Shown one piece after another: positions 9,045 through 18,941 of a stretch of 64,000 nt of DNA. Each line of letters opens with the position of its first letter. Positions within the stretch are counted from its first letter, which is position 1. The stretch is from Dendrolimus kikuchii (lineage: Eukaryota; Arthropoda; Insecta; Lepidoptera; Lasiocampidae). The position numbers were made by a program, and so were the translations under genes. The notes under the pieces were generated by a model. The model was given only the letters and a program-made list of their open reading frames with translations. It was not told the origin of the DNA and searched no databases. The stretch is from NCBI GenBank assembly GCA_019925095.2, contig CM034414.1:2148001-2212000 (forward strand). The letters are read 5' to 3'.

Positions 9045-10358
9045 TTAACTACTATAGTCTACGATTACATTGCGGTTCTTATCTATTTCAATAACATTAT
9101 CGAACTCGGCATACACAATACAGTTAATAGTTTGTGAAAGAGCAGATTCAAAACGAATTTCTAATCTCACGCTACCATTCCTAATCAGATTCCAATGACT
9201 TGAGGAGTTAGCTGATAAATCAGGAGTTAAGTCAAAAGCTAGCAGACAGTAACCTTGAGCGTACTGTTCCCTAGATATCCCGTTACCTTCGTTAAGAAAA
9301 TGTATACCCGTTCCAGAGAATAACGTATGATAGGCTGTAGTGAAAATATTACTCTCAAATGATGGTTGTAACGCTTTAGAAGGTATTTGCTGACCATCAA
9401 TGTATAAACAAAATGAACTCATTTCATAATTCTCAAAATTAAAAGGATTTTTAGTAAGACTACCATTAAACGCTGCATTATTAACAAAACCAACTATGCA
9501 TCTTTTAGGTACCTGTCCCAGGAATATATTATCGAGGGTCTTTCCTTGAACCCCTGATGGTATCGTTAAAACTTTGACTTCAGCTCGAGTAATAGGATAT
9601 TTTGCAGTAGTAGAGGCTAAAACTTTTTGATGTGCGAGTAAAACAGTTGGGCTGATTCGAGATCTACGGACAATAAGAGTTGCATCCATTATGCATACTT
9701 TTAACTTTAAATCGTTCGAAGAAGCCATCAAGTTAAACGTTTCTCTCGATCGAACTAATTTTACAGACATATCAACACCGTTAATCAAAAATTTTTCCTG
9801 ATTGAATAAATCACCATGCAAATGTCCAATCATTTCGATTTCCTTGCTTTCACTAGCCAACTCTTGTCGCTTTTTGAATCCCTCATTGGAATCATCAGTT
9901 GAATCCATCTTTCCAGATGTATCCTTATACCAAAGACCACAAGTAAGGTGGGAGTCTTTAGCTGCAGGAGCATAATTCAATAGTGTTTCTATATATGCAC
10001 GATATGCATATGTGTTATTCGGAGGTGAAACAAGTTTTTGATTTAAATATACATCAAGTTGGTTGAAAAGTGAATGTAACCAATTATTAACTGGAGCCAC
10101 CACTGTTGATGAATTCAATTTGGTGGAGTCTTGATGTAATATTTTCGCTTTTATATGTATTAATGTATGAGATAAATCTATGTAGTCATCTCCTCCTCCT
10201 GGTACTTGAAATTCTATCGGCCCATCATCAGCCAGAGATGAAATTGGTTTGTAATGTATCCATAATCCACTTTCGATACTTGTTTGTGTTGAAGGTAAAG
10301 CAAATAAATCTAATTCTGACTTAATGCACTCGCAAGAATGACTATGTAGAAAAGACAT
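9045..10358 (-). CDS. MCP: Polinton major capsid protein (double jelly-roll hexon)
   Basis: A 437-residue protein with the N-terminal signature of Polinton/adintovirus hexons: a charged leader ending in SELDLFALP, then a GPIEFQVPGG-type strand and DYIDLSHTLIHI. The family forms trimeric capsomers of an icosahedral capsid and is built from two jelly-roll domains; length and layout fit. ATG at 10358 follows the pX-like stop by 11 nt, continuing the compact virion-gene cluster. From about residue 194 to the end, the coding sequence lies in the left terminal repeat and is duplicated at 19800-20532. No stop or frameshift is seen. Identification rests on pattern recognition; fold assignment is from family knowledge. 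Confidence 0.88.
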   Translation of the reverse strand: MSFLHSHSCECIKSELDLFALPSTQTSIESGLWIHYKPISSLADDGPIEFQVPGGGDDYIDLSHTLIHIKAKILHQDSTKLNSSTVVAPVNNWLHSLFNQLDVYLNQKLVSPPNNTYAYRAYIETLLNYAPAAKDSHLTCGLWYKDTSGKMDSTDDSNEGFKKRQELASESKEIEMIGHLHGDLFNQEKFLINGVDMSVKLVRSRETFNLMASSNDLKLKVCIMDATLIVRRSRISPTVLLAHQKVLASTTAKYPITRAEVKVLTIPSGVQGKTLDNIFLGQVPKRCIVGFVNNAAFNGSLTKNPFNFENYEMSSFCLYIDGQQIPSKALQPSFESNIFTTAYHTLFSGTGIHFLNEGNGISREQYAQGYCLLAFDLTPDLSANSSSHWNLIRNGSVRLEIRFESALSQTINCIVYAEFDNVIEIDKNRNVIVDYSS

Positions 10359-10369
10359 CTTGTTTTATT

Positions 10370-10822
10370 TTAAGAAAAAATGTCTTTTATTTTTTTCTTG
10401 TTCACTTTTATTTTCTTAGCAGCTTTTGCTTTGGCGGTTGATGGTGAAATGAATGAAGACTGATTTCTCCTCTTTGTTTTATACCCTGAACCAGACATAA
10501 CGCTATCAATTTTGGCATCTGCTTTCCTTTTTAAGTTCGAACTGGCCTCTTTAAGCCGGGTTTTAATTGATTCTTCCATAGGCCGTGAACTAACCATATC
10601 AGATAGGAGACCTACACCAGCATTTAAAGCCTCTTTACCAATTACTCGGGCTCCACTGGACAGTAATGGTAAAACTGATCTAAATAGCCCGCCTAAAAAG
10701 CTACCGATTCCATGTCCACGCTGGTATGGGGCTCCTTTGTAAATAACTCCGATTCCAGATCCAGCTTGATGTGAATAATAGTGTTCGTAGGGGCAAGTTA
10801 TTCTATTACCTTGGGAGGACAT
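10370..10822 (-). CDS. Adenovirus pX-like virion protein
   Basis: A 150-residue basic protein. Near residue 38 is a glycine-rich amphipathic/hydrophobic stretch (GIGSFLGGLFRSVLPLL), followed by an alanine/glycine helix and a long Lys/Arg-rich tail with KRKAD, KTKRR and AKKIKVNKKK. This resembles the small pX-type proteins of adintoviruses, which are compared with adenovirus core/membrane-active peptides; roles in DNA condensation or membrane interaction are inference. It sits 2 nt after the penton stop and 11 nt before the capsid start, inside the virion cluster. A protease site is plausible in the Gly-rich region (for example MSGSG near residue 108), but I cannot confirm it. Confidence 0.72.
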   Translation of the reverse strand: MSSQGNRITCPYEHYYSHQAGSGIGVIYKGAPYQRGHGIGSFLGGLFRSVLPLLSSGARVIGKEALNAGVGLLSDMVSSRPMEESIKTRLKEASSNLKRKADAKIDSVMSGSGYKTKRRNQSSFISPSTAKAKAAKKIKVNKKKIKDIFS

Positions 10823-10824
10823 TA

Positions 10825-11589
10825 TTATAATTTTCTAAAATGAAGCTTTATACACACTGTTCCAAACTGGAATGGTATTTTTTGACCAGTGCTTGTTCTT
10901 ATATCTATTTCAATTGTATCAAACTCCCTCCGCATTACAGGTAAGTAGTGAGGTGGCGAGAATACATGCATTTTATTAGCTCCATAGATATACTTTGACG
11001 GATCCAATTGTATAATTCTCAACAATGGGGTCATAACATCCCCTACAATTTGTGGTTCAATTATATCACAGTAAACAAATAATTGCGGTGGTAAACCTAA
11101 ATGCAAATTAGCTGGACATTTTCCAAGACCCTTTTCAACCAGATTTTTATTAGGTTCAAATCCAAGTTGAAGTGACAGCTGGGGTGATAATGATAAAGAT
11201 CTGATATTTTCATCCATTACTGTTACACTGACAAATTTAGATAGTTCATCATAGTGAAATCTTACATTTTCTCCTATATTGTTTAACGCCATCAATATAT
11301 GTTTAATATTGTCATAATTTGTAGCTGGAATACGAGTTTTGTAGTAGACAAGAGAAGTTGTTTCTTCGTTAGGTATTTGCATTATTTTAGTCACATAAAC
11401 AACATTTTCATGTTCTTGAACAGTAAACATTGTACATGGATATTGAAATTCTACAACGCCCACGTACCACATACCTTCAAGTATTATGGACTTTGGTAAC
11501 TTTGTTGAAAACAAAGTAGTTTTGTTTTCTGGAAAATATTCCATAGAACTATTGCTAAGTAATGTTAAATAAAAACTTTCTTTTATCAT
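10825..11589 (-). CDS. mCP: Penton-like minor capsid protein (single jelly roll)
   Basis: A 254-residue protein that begins with FYLTLLSNSSMEYFPENKT, then KLPKSIILEGMWYVGVVEF, and ends with IPFQFGTVCIKLHFRKL. These are hallmark segments of the Polinton/adintovirus minor capsid protein that occupies capsid vertices. The ATG at 11589 overlaps the integrase stop in an ATGA arrangement, and the stop is 2 nt from the next start. The frame is intact over the usual family length. It is likely translated from the same transcript region as the neighbouring virion genes; how eukaryotic ribosomes reach each start is unclear from sequence. Confidence 0.87.
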   Translation of the reverse strand: MIKESFYLTLLSNSSMEYFPENKTTLFSTKLPKSIILEGMWYVGVVEFQYPCTMFTVQEHENVVYVTKIMQIPNEETTSLVYYKTRIPATNYDNIKHILMALNNIGENVRFHYDELSKFVSVTVMDENIRSLSLSPQLSLQLGFEPNKNLVEKGLGKCPANLHLGLPPQLFVYCDIIEPQIVGDVMTPLLRIIQLDPSKYIYGANKMHVFSPPHYLPVMRREFDTIEIDIRTSTGQKIPFQFGTVCIKLHFRKL

Positions 11590-12701
11590 ATTTGATTTAA
11601 ACTAGATGCTAAAATCCAACTATTAAATTTTTCTGGATAACCTTTCCACTTGACTAATACTTCTTTTCTGTTACCAGACTGTCGAGAACGGATAATTTTA
11701 TCTATTTTATAAGATGAAGTGGGGTCGTACGTAACTTTTTGTAATTCTCTTTCATAAAATGTCCCTACAATTGGCTCATTTTTTAGATCTTTTAACGTAT
11801 AGACCACCCATGGTGATCTATCTATTTTTGAAGTTATAATGAATATTTCATCACTCCAATTAGATTCATAGCCTTTTTGAAATATATGTTTGTACTTAGT
11901 GATTCTTACATGATCTCCTACGTGAAATTTTGGTAATGAATTATTTGGGCTTTTTGCATTTTTTTTTCTATCGTATAGATTATTCCAAACGGTCATTATA
12001 TTACTCGAATTAACATCACTTGGACACATTTTTATACTGGAGTGATAACTGTGATTATAGGCATTTATTAAATCTTGTAAAACATCGACATATTTGTAAG
12101 TGTTCTTGTGAGTAAAGTATCGCCACATTTTCATTTTTAGAGTTCTTTGAAATCTCTCTACTATGCTTGCCTTAATGTCAGGATTGTTTGTGGTATAATA
12201 ATTTATATGTTTACTTTTAAAGTATCTACGAACATCTATGGAAACGAATTCGGTACCTTTGTCAGATTGTATGTGAGTAGGAGTAGTATTAGCTTCATTG
12301 AATACACTATCAAAACATTTTTTTATTGTTTCAGAATTTTTATTTTTTATAGCCCTAGCATAAGCGTATTTCGAAAACACATCAATAATACAAAGTATAT
12401 AGTTATAATTATCATTATACTTAGAATAAGTTCTCATATCACTCAAATCAACTTGCCAGAGTTCGTTAAAGTTAGATAAAACATACTTATTCCTAGGAAA
12501 TTTTCTATGTACAGGTCTATGCAATGTATATGTTTCTTGTGATTGCAACCAATTTTTAACATCACTTTTAGTCATTTTACCGTTCATCGCTTTAGTTAGT
12601 TTTTCTATGCTACTATAACCAGCAGGATGTGAAGCATCATAATATATTTCATTAATCATTTTTAATGGGTCTATTACACGATCGTCTAGTATGGCGTCCA
12701 T
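11586..12701 (-). CDS. INT: Retrovirus-like DDE integrase with C-terminal chromodomain
   Basis: A 371-residue integrase of the Polinton/LTR-retroelement type that would join element ends to host DNA. The rve core is clear: Asp85 in WQVDLSDM, Asp147 in IQSDKGTEF and Glu182 in SIVERFQRTLK, with 34 residues between the last two. The last ~40 residues form a chromodomain (YKIDKIIRSR, VLVKWKGYP, FNSWILASS), a module that can steer integration to modified chromatin. An upstream TTG is in frame, but the first ATG (12701) is preferred; it overlaps the 258-aa gene by 16 nt. The stop overlaps the penton start. I do not see a convincing N-terminal HHCC zinc finger. Confidence 0.93.
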   Translation of the reverse strand: MDAILDDRVIDPLKMINEIYYDASHPAGYSSIEKLTKAMNGKMTKSDVKNWLQSQETYTLHRPVHRKFPRNKYVLSNFNELWQVDLSDMRTYSKYNDNYNYILCIIDVFSKYAYARAIKNKNSETIKKCFDSVFNEANTTPTHIQSDKGTEFVSIDVRRYFKSKHINYYTTNNPDIKASIVERFQRTLKMKMWRYFTHKNTYKYVDVLQDLINAYNHSYHSSIKMCPSDVNSSNIMTVWNNLYDRKKNAKSPNNSLPKFHVGDHVRITKYKHIFQKGYESNWSDEIFIITSKIDRSPWVVYTLKDLKNEPIVGTFYERELQKVTYDPTSSYKIDKIIRSRQSGNRKEVLVKWKGYPEKFNSWILASSLNQI

Positions 12702-13462
12702 TTCTCCCAATCAAGTTTTTTGCGAATCTTCTTTGTGTATTTGTTAGGAGGAGTAGAAAATTCTTCATCCGTAGAAATCTGACCAAGTTCATGCAATTTA
12801 AGTTTATTTATGTATTCTATTCTTTGTGGATTACCCAAGTAAGACAAGGGTATTTTTATATCATGCAATGCCTTGGCAAAAGCTTCCCATCCTATAGGAT
12901 CATTTTTCTTAAGTGGACGTAGTAAATCATTGATCAAGTCTACAATATTACTCCCAGAAATATTCTTGTCATCAATAACCACTGTGCCATCTTTATTCCA
13001 TCGAATTTTGTTTTCACTCAATGAAATCACATTTAACAATGATTCACCTTTTTTAGAATAGGTTTTGGGTATTAGACTCAGAATTTGATTTGTTGTGTAA
13101 AGAGGGTTACTCTTACTGTTGGTGTGCCCTTCACGTTTTTCTTCTATCTCTGATGTTTGAGTAGAGACTGGTTCTTTAATGTCAGCTTCATCGTTTATAT
13201 TTAATTTTGTTCCAGTGATATCTATATTTTTAGATATTATGGGCAATTCAATAGGTCGTCGATTTTCTTCATGGAAGTGTAAATATCTTTGCAATATTTG
13301 TAAGTACAAAATACATTTTTTTCTATCATCCATATCACTGTTTAAGATGTTTTTCATTTCATTATCTAATCGGGATGTAGGGTTATTATTATCATTATTT
13401 TGATGATTTAATTTCTCTAAAAGACTTGGTTCAACGAGCAACATCTTTTTAGCATGCTCCAT
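12686..13462 (-). CDS. Conserved-looking Polinton protein, 258 aa, unknown function
   Basis: A 258-residue protein starting MEHAKKMLLVEPSLLEKL, with an Asn/Asp-rich linker (residues 20-35), a low-complexity middle and a C-terminal block containing GWEAFAKALHDIKIPLSYL. The architecture (short N-terminal LLEKL motif, then a helical C-terminal block) resembles an uncharacterised protein I associate with animal Polintons at this place between ATPase and integrase, but I cannot name its function. It starts 9 nt after the 108-aa gene and overlaps the integrase start by 16 nt. No signal peptide or membrane segment. A virion or regulatory role is only inference from its position. Confidence 0.6.
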   Translation of the reverse strand: MEHAKKMLLVEPSLLEKLNHQNNDNNNPTSRLDNEMKNILNSDMDDRKKCILYLQILQRYLHFHEENRRPIELPIISKNIDITGTKLNINDEADIKEPVSTQTSEIEEKREGHTNSKSNPLYTTNQILSLIPKTYSKKGESLLNVISLSENKIRWNKDGTVVIDDKNISGSNIVDLINDLLRPLKKNDPIGWEAFAKALHDIKIPLSYLGNPQRIEYINKLKLHELGQISTDEEFSTPPNKYTKKIRKKLDWEKWTPY

Positions 13463-13471
13463 TGTTATTTT

Positions 13472-13798
13472 TTATTTTACAAGAGATTCAACTAATCCAC
13501 TTAAGATTGCACCCAATATTATTGGTAGGAATGCACCACCTTTTTGTATTATTATACTTTTCCTTGCTTTATTTACCCCTTTGCGAACTAACTTACGAAG
13601 TACCGATTTGTAGTTTTTTAATTTTTTCTTATTCTTCTCTTCAATTGGTACCTTTCCTTGGAGAACGTTATGAATACATTCACAAATACAATTTATTTCA
13701 TCTTCATCACAAGATTTTAAAAGAGCTGTTCTATATTTTGGTTTCAACTTATGTAACGCTGACAACAAATCTTTATGCGTGTTGAGACTTCGCGACAT
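13472..13798 (-). CDS. Small Polinton protein with hydrophobic C-terminus, 108 aa
   Basis: A 108-residue protein with an acidic/Cys segment (DEDEINCICECIHNVLQG, near residues 31-48), a very basic middle (KNKKKLKNYKSVLRKLVRK) and a C-terminal QKGG followed by a hydrophobic helix (FLPIILGAILSGLVESLV). This pattern of an IxECxxNVLxG block, basic linker and QKGGF-type hydrophobic end recurs in Polintons; the role is unknown to me. The C-terminus could be membrane-active or a capsid-interaction helix. The gene lies 2 nt after the ATPase stop and 9 nt before the next ATG, tying it to the virion cluster. Confidence 0.62.
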   Translation of the reverse strand: MSRSLNTHKDLLSALHKLKPKYRTALLKSCDEDEINCICECIHNVLQGKVPIEEKNKKKLKNYKSVLRKLVRKGVNKARKSIIIQKGGAFLPIILGAILSGLVESLVK

Positions 13799-13800
13799 TA

Positions 13801-14457
13801 TTAATAAATGATGGGGATTTGGCTGTTCTTGGCATATTTAAACCCTTTTGTTGGTATGTATACATGACATAACCCATCTGATGGAAAAATTTTGGTTTTG
13901 ATTCGACATATATCACTTGTACCTTGTTTCAGATCAATCAATAAGTAACCATGTGCCTCTTTGGTTGCATCTCTGTAGGCATCTTCTATATACTTTGGAT
14001 TCTCTGGAGATACTTGACGGGCCAAATACCGAATTTGTGTTTTATCACGTGGGTTTTTAAAATAAATAATATAACTTGAATTTAACGATATATCTCTTTG
14101 TCCTTTACCTTGGTGAAATAGATTTTGTGTTATGTAAAACACACTTAAATTTTTATGATGACTACCTTTAGTGAATATATCAACTATTCGTCCATCCGAT
14201 TCTCTCATGAGATCATCAATAATTATAAGATTTGGATATTTGCCATCAAACATATTAAGGTCCGGAATGCCTTGATAGTAATTTACGTTTTCTAAATTGT
14301 ACAAAGGTTGCATTTCATCAAAGCACCATGTTATTTGATCGAAAGAAGTGTTGCAAATATATTTAACATGTTTAATAAAATTTGTAACAAAATTTGATTT
14401 TCCACAGCCAGTTGGACCAGCTACTATGGAAGTGAACGGATGAACAAAGTGAAACAT
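13801..14457 (-). CDS. ATP: FtsK/HerA-type DNA packaging ATPase
   Basis: A 218-residue ATPase of the FtsK-HerA superfamily (A32/IVa2-like) that would pump genomic DNA into capsids. Walker A is GPTGCGKS at residues 14-21 and Walker B is LIIIDD at 77-82. A downstream sensor-like segment is FYITQNLFHQG (about 104-114), with a possible arginine finger further on in YLARQVSPENP. Length is normal for Polinton ATPases. ATG at 14457 heads the compact virion cluster; the 312 nt upstream contain no TATA box that I recognise, so this group may use a different, late-type promoter than the TATA-driven polymerase gene. Confidence 0.93.
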   Translation of the reverse strand: MFHFVHPFTSIVAGPTGCGKSNFVTNFIKHVKYICNTSFDQITWCFDEMQPLYNLENVNYYQGIPDLNMFDGKYPNLIIIDDLMRESDGRIVDIFTKGSHHKNLSVFYITQNLFHQGKGQRDISLNSSYIIYFKNPRDKTQIRYLARQVSPENPKYIEDAYRDATKEAHGYLLIDLKQGTSDICRIKTKIFPSDGLCHVYIPTKGFKYAKNSQIPIIY

Positions 14458-14769
14458 CCTAGCGTACGTGTCAACACTATGAGGTATGATAAATAAATAA
14501 AGTCATTTTGTATGAGACATTAATTTTATTTCAATTATTTTCTTAAAAATACACACATTATACATTAAAAAAATATTACTTAGAGTACACTAAGATAAGT
14601 TATTTACATTTAAAATCATTTTTAACCTTCTACAAAGATATTTTAGTTACATTAATATTACCTAAAAAACATTTGTTACAATTTTATGTTGTATAAAGTT
14701 TATAAAATTTACACCTTAAAATTATTTTAATCTTATACACTATTTACATTTATATATTATTTAAATATT
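14458..14769. other. Intergenic spacer between PolB and ATPase genes
   Basis: A 312-nt AT-rich spacer. On the minus strand it holds the PolB 3' untranslated region with AATAAA at about 14524-14530 and, after it, the presumed promoter of the ATPase/virion cluster. No open frame. No clear TATA box or repeat was found. Confidence 0.5.
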
Positions 14770-17700
14770 TTATCTTAACTTATAATGACCCCATGCTAAG
14801 GTGTCAACATTATTAGGTAAAATAAATCTTTTTGTGTCATTATAAGATAAACATACTTTGTTAATTTGCTGGGTAAATATTGTATGTTTAATTGATCTAA
14901 ATCTATACATGGTATCGTATTTAATATTTTTATCAAAAAGACATGATTTATAATTTTGCATTGTCATCCTTTTTGTGACACTTTTGTTGACACCTTTGGC
15001 TTTCGATATCAATTTGTTTTCGGTTTGAATTGCATACATTTTTGACCTTAATCCTACAAATTCTTTGACAATTTTACCATTACTTTCATCTTTGAAAAAA
15101 CCTAGTTTCTTTTTATTGAGTTGTGGAAAACCAAATATATTATTCGTAGGATAATCAGATGTATCAAACCGTAATGAAAGATCGGATTTAATCTTGTCAT
15201 AGAAATCGTTTGTGAAAATCTGATATATCAAGCTATCGGTATCAGTGTATAATAATTTTGTATTATTACCAAACTTAGTTAGAATGTAGTCGTAATGAAA
15301 CTCATACATTAGAGTTTTTGATATATCTAAAATAGAGAAACCTAAATAAATGGGTTTATCATAGCAAACTTTTGTTTTTTGTAATTGGACTGCTACTAAA
15401 TTTTCCGAAAAAATTGACAGATTGCTGAATTCAGGTTTTGCAATAAGATCCTGAACACCTAAAATTTTACCACGATTTTCCCAGTGGGTTAGTAATTTTA
15501 CGTTTACTCTTTTATCAACATTTTCCATTGTTTTTCCAAAGACTGAGTTGTTCATTAATTTGTAAAAGTCTTTTTCAAAATCTGATGTTGCCTTTGTTCT
15601 GAGTTCAGTATTTAAGTCAATGTATTTTTTTAGCCAGGGGCTTTGTCGGAACTTTAATATTCGATGTATCTTGGTTAATTTGATACCCATTTTAAGACAC
15701 TGTTTAAGATTTCTATAATGAATTTTATATTTTACTTTATTATTTAAATTTGGTATTAGTTTTTTTTCTTTTGTACCCCCTATTGATATATTTTCAGGAC
15801 ACAATGGTAAATCGGAATGTAAATCATGTAGTTTCTCAGGATACTCCAAATCAACCTCTAAAATGAAACCGTATTCAGATGTATCAGTAACTTCATAATT
15901 TGTCTCCGGACTCACCCATTCAAAAGCACCTTCAGGAAGGTACTGAGACATGGCCCAACCATAAAGATTGTTTGCATCAAAATAAACCAAGTATGATGGA
16001 GGTTTATTTTCATCAAAATCATCTAAATATTTATTGTTAGCTTTTGCATGTCGATTACTACATTGAGATATACCACCCCTGATACCTGCTTTAATGAAAG
16101 CAATTTGATCAATGTCTGTTAGTAGTTCCAATTCAACTTTTGTTTGTTTTAACATAGCATCCCAACTTAAACCCGGTGCTGTATAATAGTGGGAAGGATC
16201 CAAACCATATGTTTTGAGACAAAGGTCACGGAAATTTTCAAAAACATCAGCTAGCAATAGCACATCTGTTTTTAGATATAAATTTGAATAGTCTAACATG
16301 TTCTGACAACCAAAGTGTTGCCAAACATCCTGTGCACGATTGTAATCATTATCAGAAATTTTGGTATCCGTAAGCGAACTATAAAATTTATCTTGGCTTG
16401 GTAGAGAGGTTACATTTAGAGAGTCAAACGAAGTCATAAACTCATATGGGTAAACACCTTTCTTACAAAGACGATTGAAGTCTTCTTTATCAGGAAAGTG
16501 GTTTTTTAGTTCACGAAATTCTTCTACTTTTAAGTTTTTTGCTAACTGATCGAGGCTGCATGGTAAAAATTTAAAAGAATCTACAAATCTTAAGGTGACC
16601 TTTTGATTGTTTATTGTTACGTGTTTTGAGAACGAAATATATTTTTCTTTGTTTTGAGGAATTATATCGATTTCACCTTCAACAAAATTAAGCGCATGGA
16701 CGATGAAATGTGCATCGTAATTACTTAAATTATGTAGAAAGACTGGAATATAACTAGGGTTAATGAACTTTTTCTTACATACTTCATGTACAACACCTAA
16801 TTGCTTATCAATATCTAAAACTTCTTCAGCCTTTAAATCAGTTTCACAAATGTAACAAGTATTTGTATCTACAGTTAACAGTGATTCAGGTGGTTTTTGA
16901 AAACAATCGTTTCTGCAAATAGTTTTTAAATCATCATATAAACGATTCATGAATACTTGAGTGCAGTTTGGTCCAGTGTATGTTTCATACTTTGATAAGC
17001 TATCATCGAATGAGCATTTGATATAATAACCGAAACTATAAACCTCATGTTTCTGAATGTTGTTAGTATTTGATTTTGATTGATCGTTAGTACATGTTAT
17101 AATGGGGTTTAAAAATGCCTCAAAGTCAGCGTATACAACAAAGGGAATTTTAATTTTTTTTTGGAACTTATCGAATTTTAGTTTATCGGTTGATATAGGT
17201 TGTCCGAACCAATTTTTTAATGTTTTTTCACTGCTAGGTAAATTTGTAGTGATGTGCGAACAATCATGTTGTTGATGGTTAATCAATCTGTCTCTAGTGG
17301 AAAAGCGCAACAAACACCCATCACATATATTTACAACACCGTTTGTATTCGATATTTGCTTACTTACTAATCGCGATAAGTTTTTTATGTAGCAATAGTG
17401 ACCGACTGTTCCATTTTGTAAGTATAATAGATTTATATGTGTACTGTTACGGCATTTTGTAAAATAAAGCGGACCAACAACAGAATGTTTTTTTTGTTTG
17501 ATATCATATTCCAACCCAAAAACATTTATACTTAAATTATTTTGTTTCTCTATTTTAGATATATCTTTCAATTTAACTGGAAAAGAAATACCGTGAAAAT
17601 TTAGTTTATTTGAATGAATAGTGTAAGATGACAGTCGTCCTGAATTTTTGTTAACAGGGTATAATGCTGAGAGCAATGCCCATTTGAAACAGAAATTGTC

Positions 17701-18775
17701 TGAATTATTAACGTTTATAACGGCTTTTTTATCTTTGATATCTTTTGGTAAATCAATATATGAATTTCCACGTAGTGGATTATATTTGTTTATGTTTAGT
17801 TCTATAAAATTTATTTTTGTGAGACTCCATCCACTATCTTTCTTTTCAAAAGTACTTATTTTATGCACTAAAGTGTCACGCAAGGATACTATGAAAATAT
17901 TTAAATCATCCGCTTGAGAAATAATGAAATTACTAGTTTGAAAATCGAATGAATTAGTTAGATTTTTTGATTCTTGAACAAAGTCTGCATGTAATATAAA
18001 ATTTATTTTAACAGTAGAATGTTGTTTAAGTACTTCATCAATCAAAAAAAATATATCACTTTTAATTAATTCAAGAAACAATTCCGGTGTTTGGAACACT
18101 GAATCAGATTGATTTTTATTTTTAACTTTGTAAGATATGATACGCTGTCCAAAAGCTGAATCTACAACAGATACATTATCTAGAGAGCAATGAGATTTTA
18201 ATATATTATTTTTATGTACTATGCTCTTAGTGTGATTAACAAAATATCTTCTATTAACTAGTATATTACACGTTTCACAATGTAACTTATCTGTACTGGT
18301 AGAAGGTTCATCGTGTCGTTGTCTCTTTGCGTCACTATTACTGTTGTCTGATTCAATGCTTCTTTTAAACACTCCTTGTCCTGTCTGTACTGAATGGGAT
18401 GATGATTGACTGTAAAAAAATAAAAATTATATTTAAGCAAAATATAGATGAAAGTTAGCGAGTAAAAATGTAAGTATTTTAAGTTAAATAAGATAAGTAA
18501 TTAAATTATACTTACATGACATTATTCTCAATCGTGGTACAAATTTCATAAAGGTTGGTGTCATATTCAGAATCGAATAAATTTTCATACATGGTACAAA
18601 TTTCGTACAGCTCTTGATCGTATTCAGAATCGAATATATCCGTTTTTTCAACATTTTCACATAACTCCACCATATCCCTATCTTCACACATTTCGTCAAG
18701 TTCACGTTTCTTATCATTTTCATTGCTTTCAAACTCCGACGACACAAAAAAAGCACTGACACAAACACGTTCCAT
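14770..18775 (-). CDS. POLB: Protein-primed family B DNA polymerase, two exons
   Basis: Exon 1 is 18775-18516, the intron 18515-18410 (106 nt, GTAAGT donor, pyrimidine-rich tract and ACAG acceptor), exon 2 18409-14770. The joined frame is continuous at 1299 codons. Exon 1 is acidic and holds two 19-residue repeats starting DSEYD. Exon 2 begins with a U1-type C2H2 finger (CETC...H...H, about residues 130-156), and a second Cys/His cluster follows (CDGC...H...H). Then come exonuclease motifs YADFEAF (~513), NYDAHF (~650) and YLKTDVLLLADVF (~800), and polymerase motifs A DANNLYGWAMS (~895), B NNSVFGKT (~1038) and C YTDTDSLIY (~1143). These are diagnostic for pPolB, which replicates linear genomes from a terminal protein. 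Without splicing, exon 2 has only a GTG near its 5' end and no nearby ATG. The splice is predicted, not shown. A TATA box lies 66 nt upstream of the ATG. Confidence 0.93.
18410..18515 (-). other. Predicted intron in PolB gene
   Basis: 106 nt between exon 1 and exon 2. The donor is GTAAGT at 18515-18510; the acceptor is a run of T then ACAG, ending at 18410. The TAA that would stop the exon 1 frame overlaps the donor, and the phase on both sides agrees, so splicing links the acidic N-terminal exon to the polymerase. Confidence 0.75.
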
Positions 18776-18841
18776 TTTGCGATGATGTAGCAACAAGATT
18801 GAAATTATAAATGGTTATCACTTTCGGATAACACAGACTAC

Positions 18842-18848
18842 TTATATA
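18842..18848 (-). promoter_or_regulatory. TATA box of the PolB gene
   Basis: TATATAA on the minus strand, 66 nt upstream of the chosen PolB ATG (18775). Position and sequence fit a core promoter. I see no clear arthropod initiator 30 nt downstream. Confidence 0.6.
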
Positions 18849-18941
18849 CCTGAGAAGTGGTATAAATCTGTTATTTTTAACTTAAAATTACACAATAATA
18901 TAATTAGCTAAGTACTAGAGCAAGGTAGTAAACAATCTTTG

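Larger units (their letters stand above)
8053..9778 (+). repeat. Polinton left terminal inverted repeat
   Basis: Matches the reverse complement of 19800-21528 almost base for base. Differences I noticed are one base in the protease gene (8599 versus 20978), a few in the outer 70 bases, and the length of an A-tract (8123-8170 here). The inner edge is at 9778, inside the capsid gene, where the two copies stop matching. It contains the whole protease gene and the last ~243 codons of the major capsid gene. Confidence 0.93.

Noticed and set aside
14770..18372. PolB starting at the GTG at 18372 as a single-exon gene
   Set aside because: A phase-correct intron with strong splice sites and an ATG-TATA arrangement upstream explain the 5' end better.
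18484..18768. 94-codon frame overlapping PolB exon 1
   Set aside because: Alternative-frame shadow of the 57-nt repeats; no promoter or splice support.
18512..18796. Possible retinoblastoma-binding LxCxE motif, as in some adintovirus accessory proteins
   Set aside because: Cys-containing segments such as ELCEN and YEICT do not match L-x-C-x-E.
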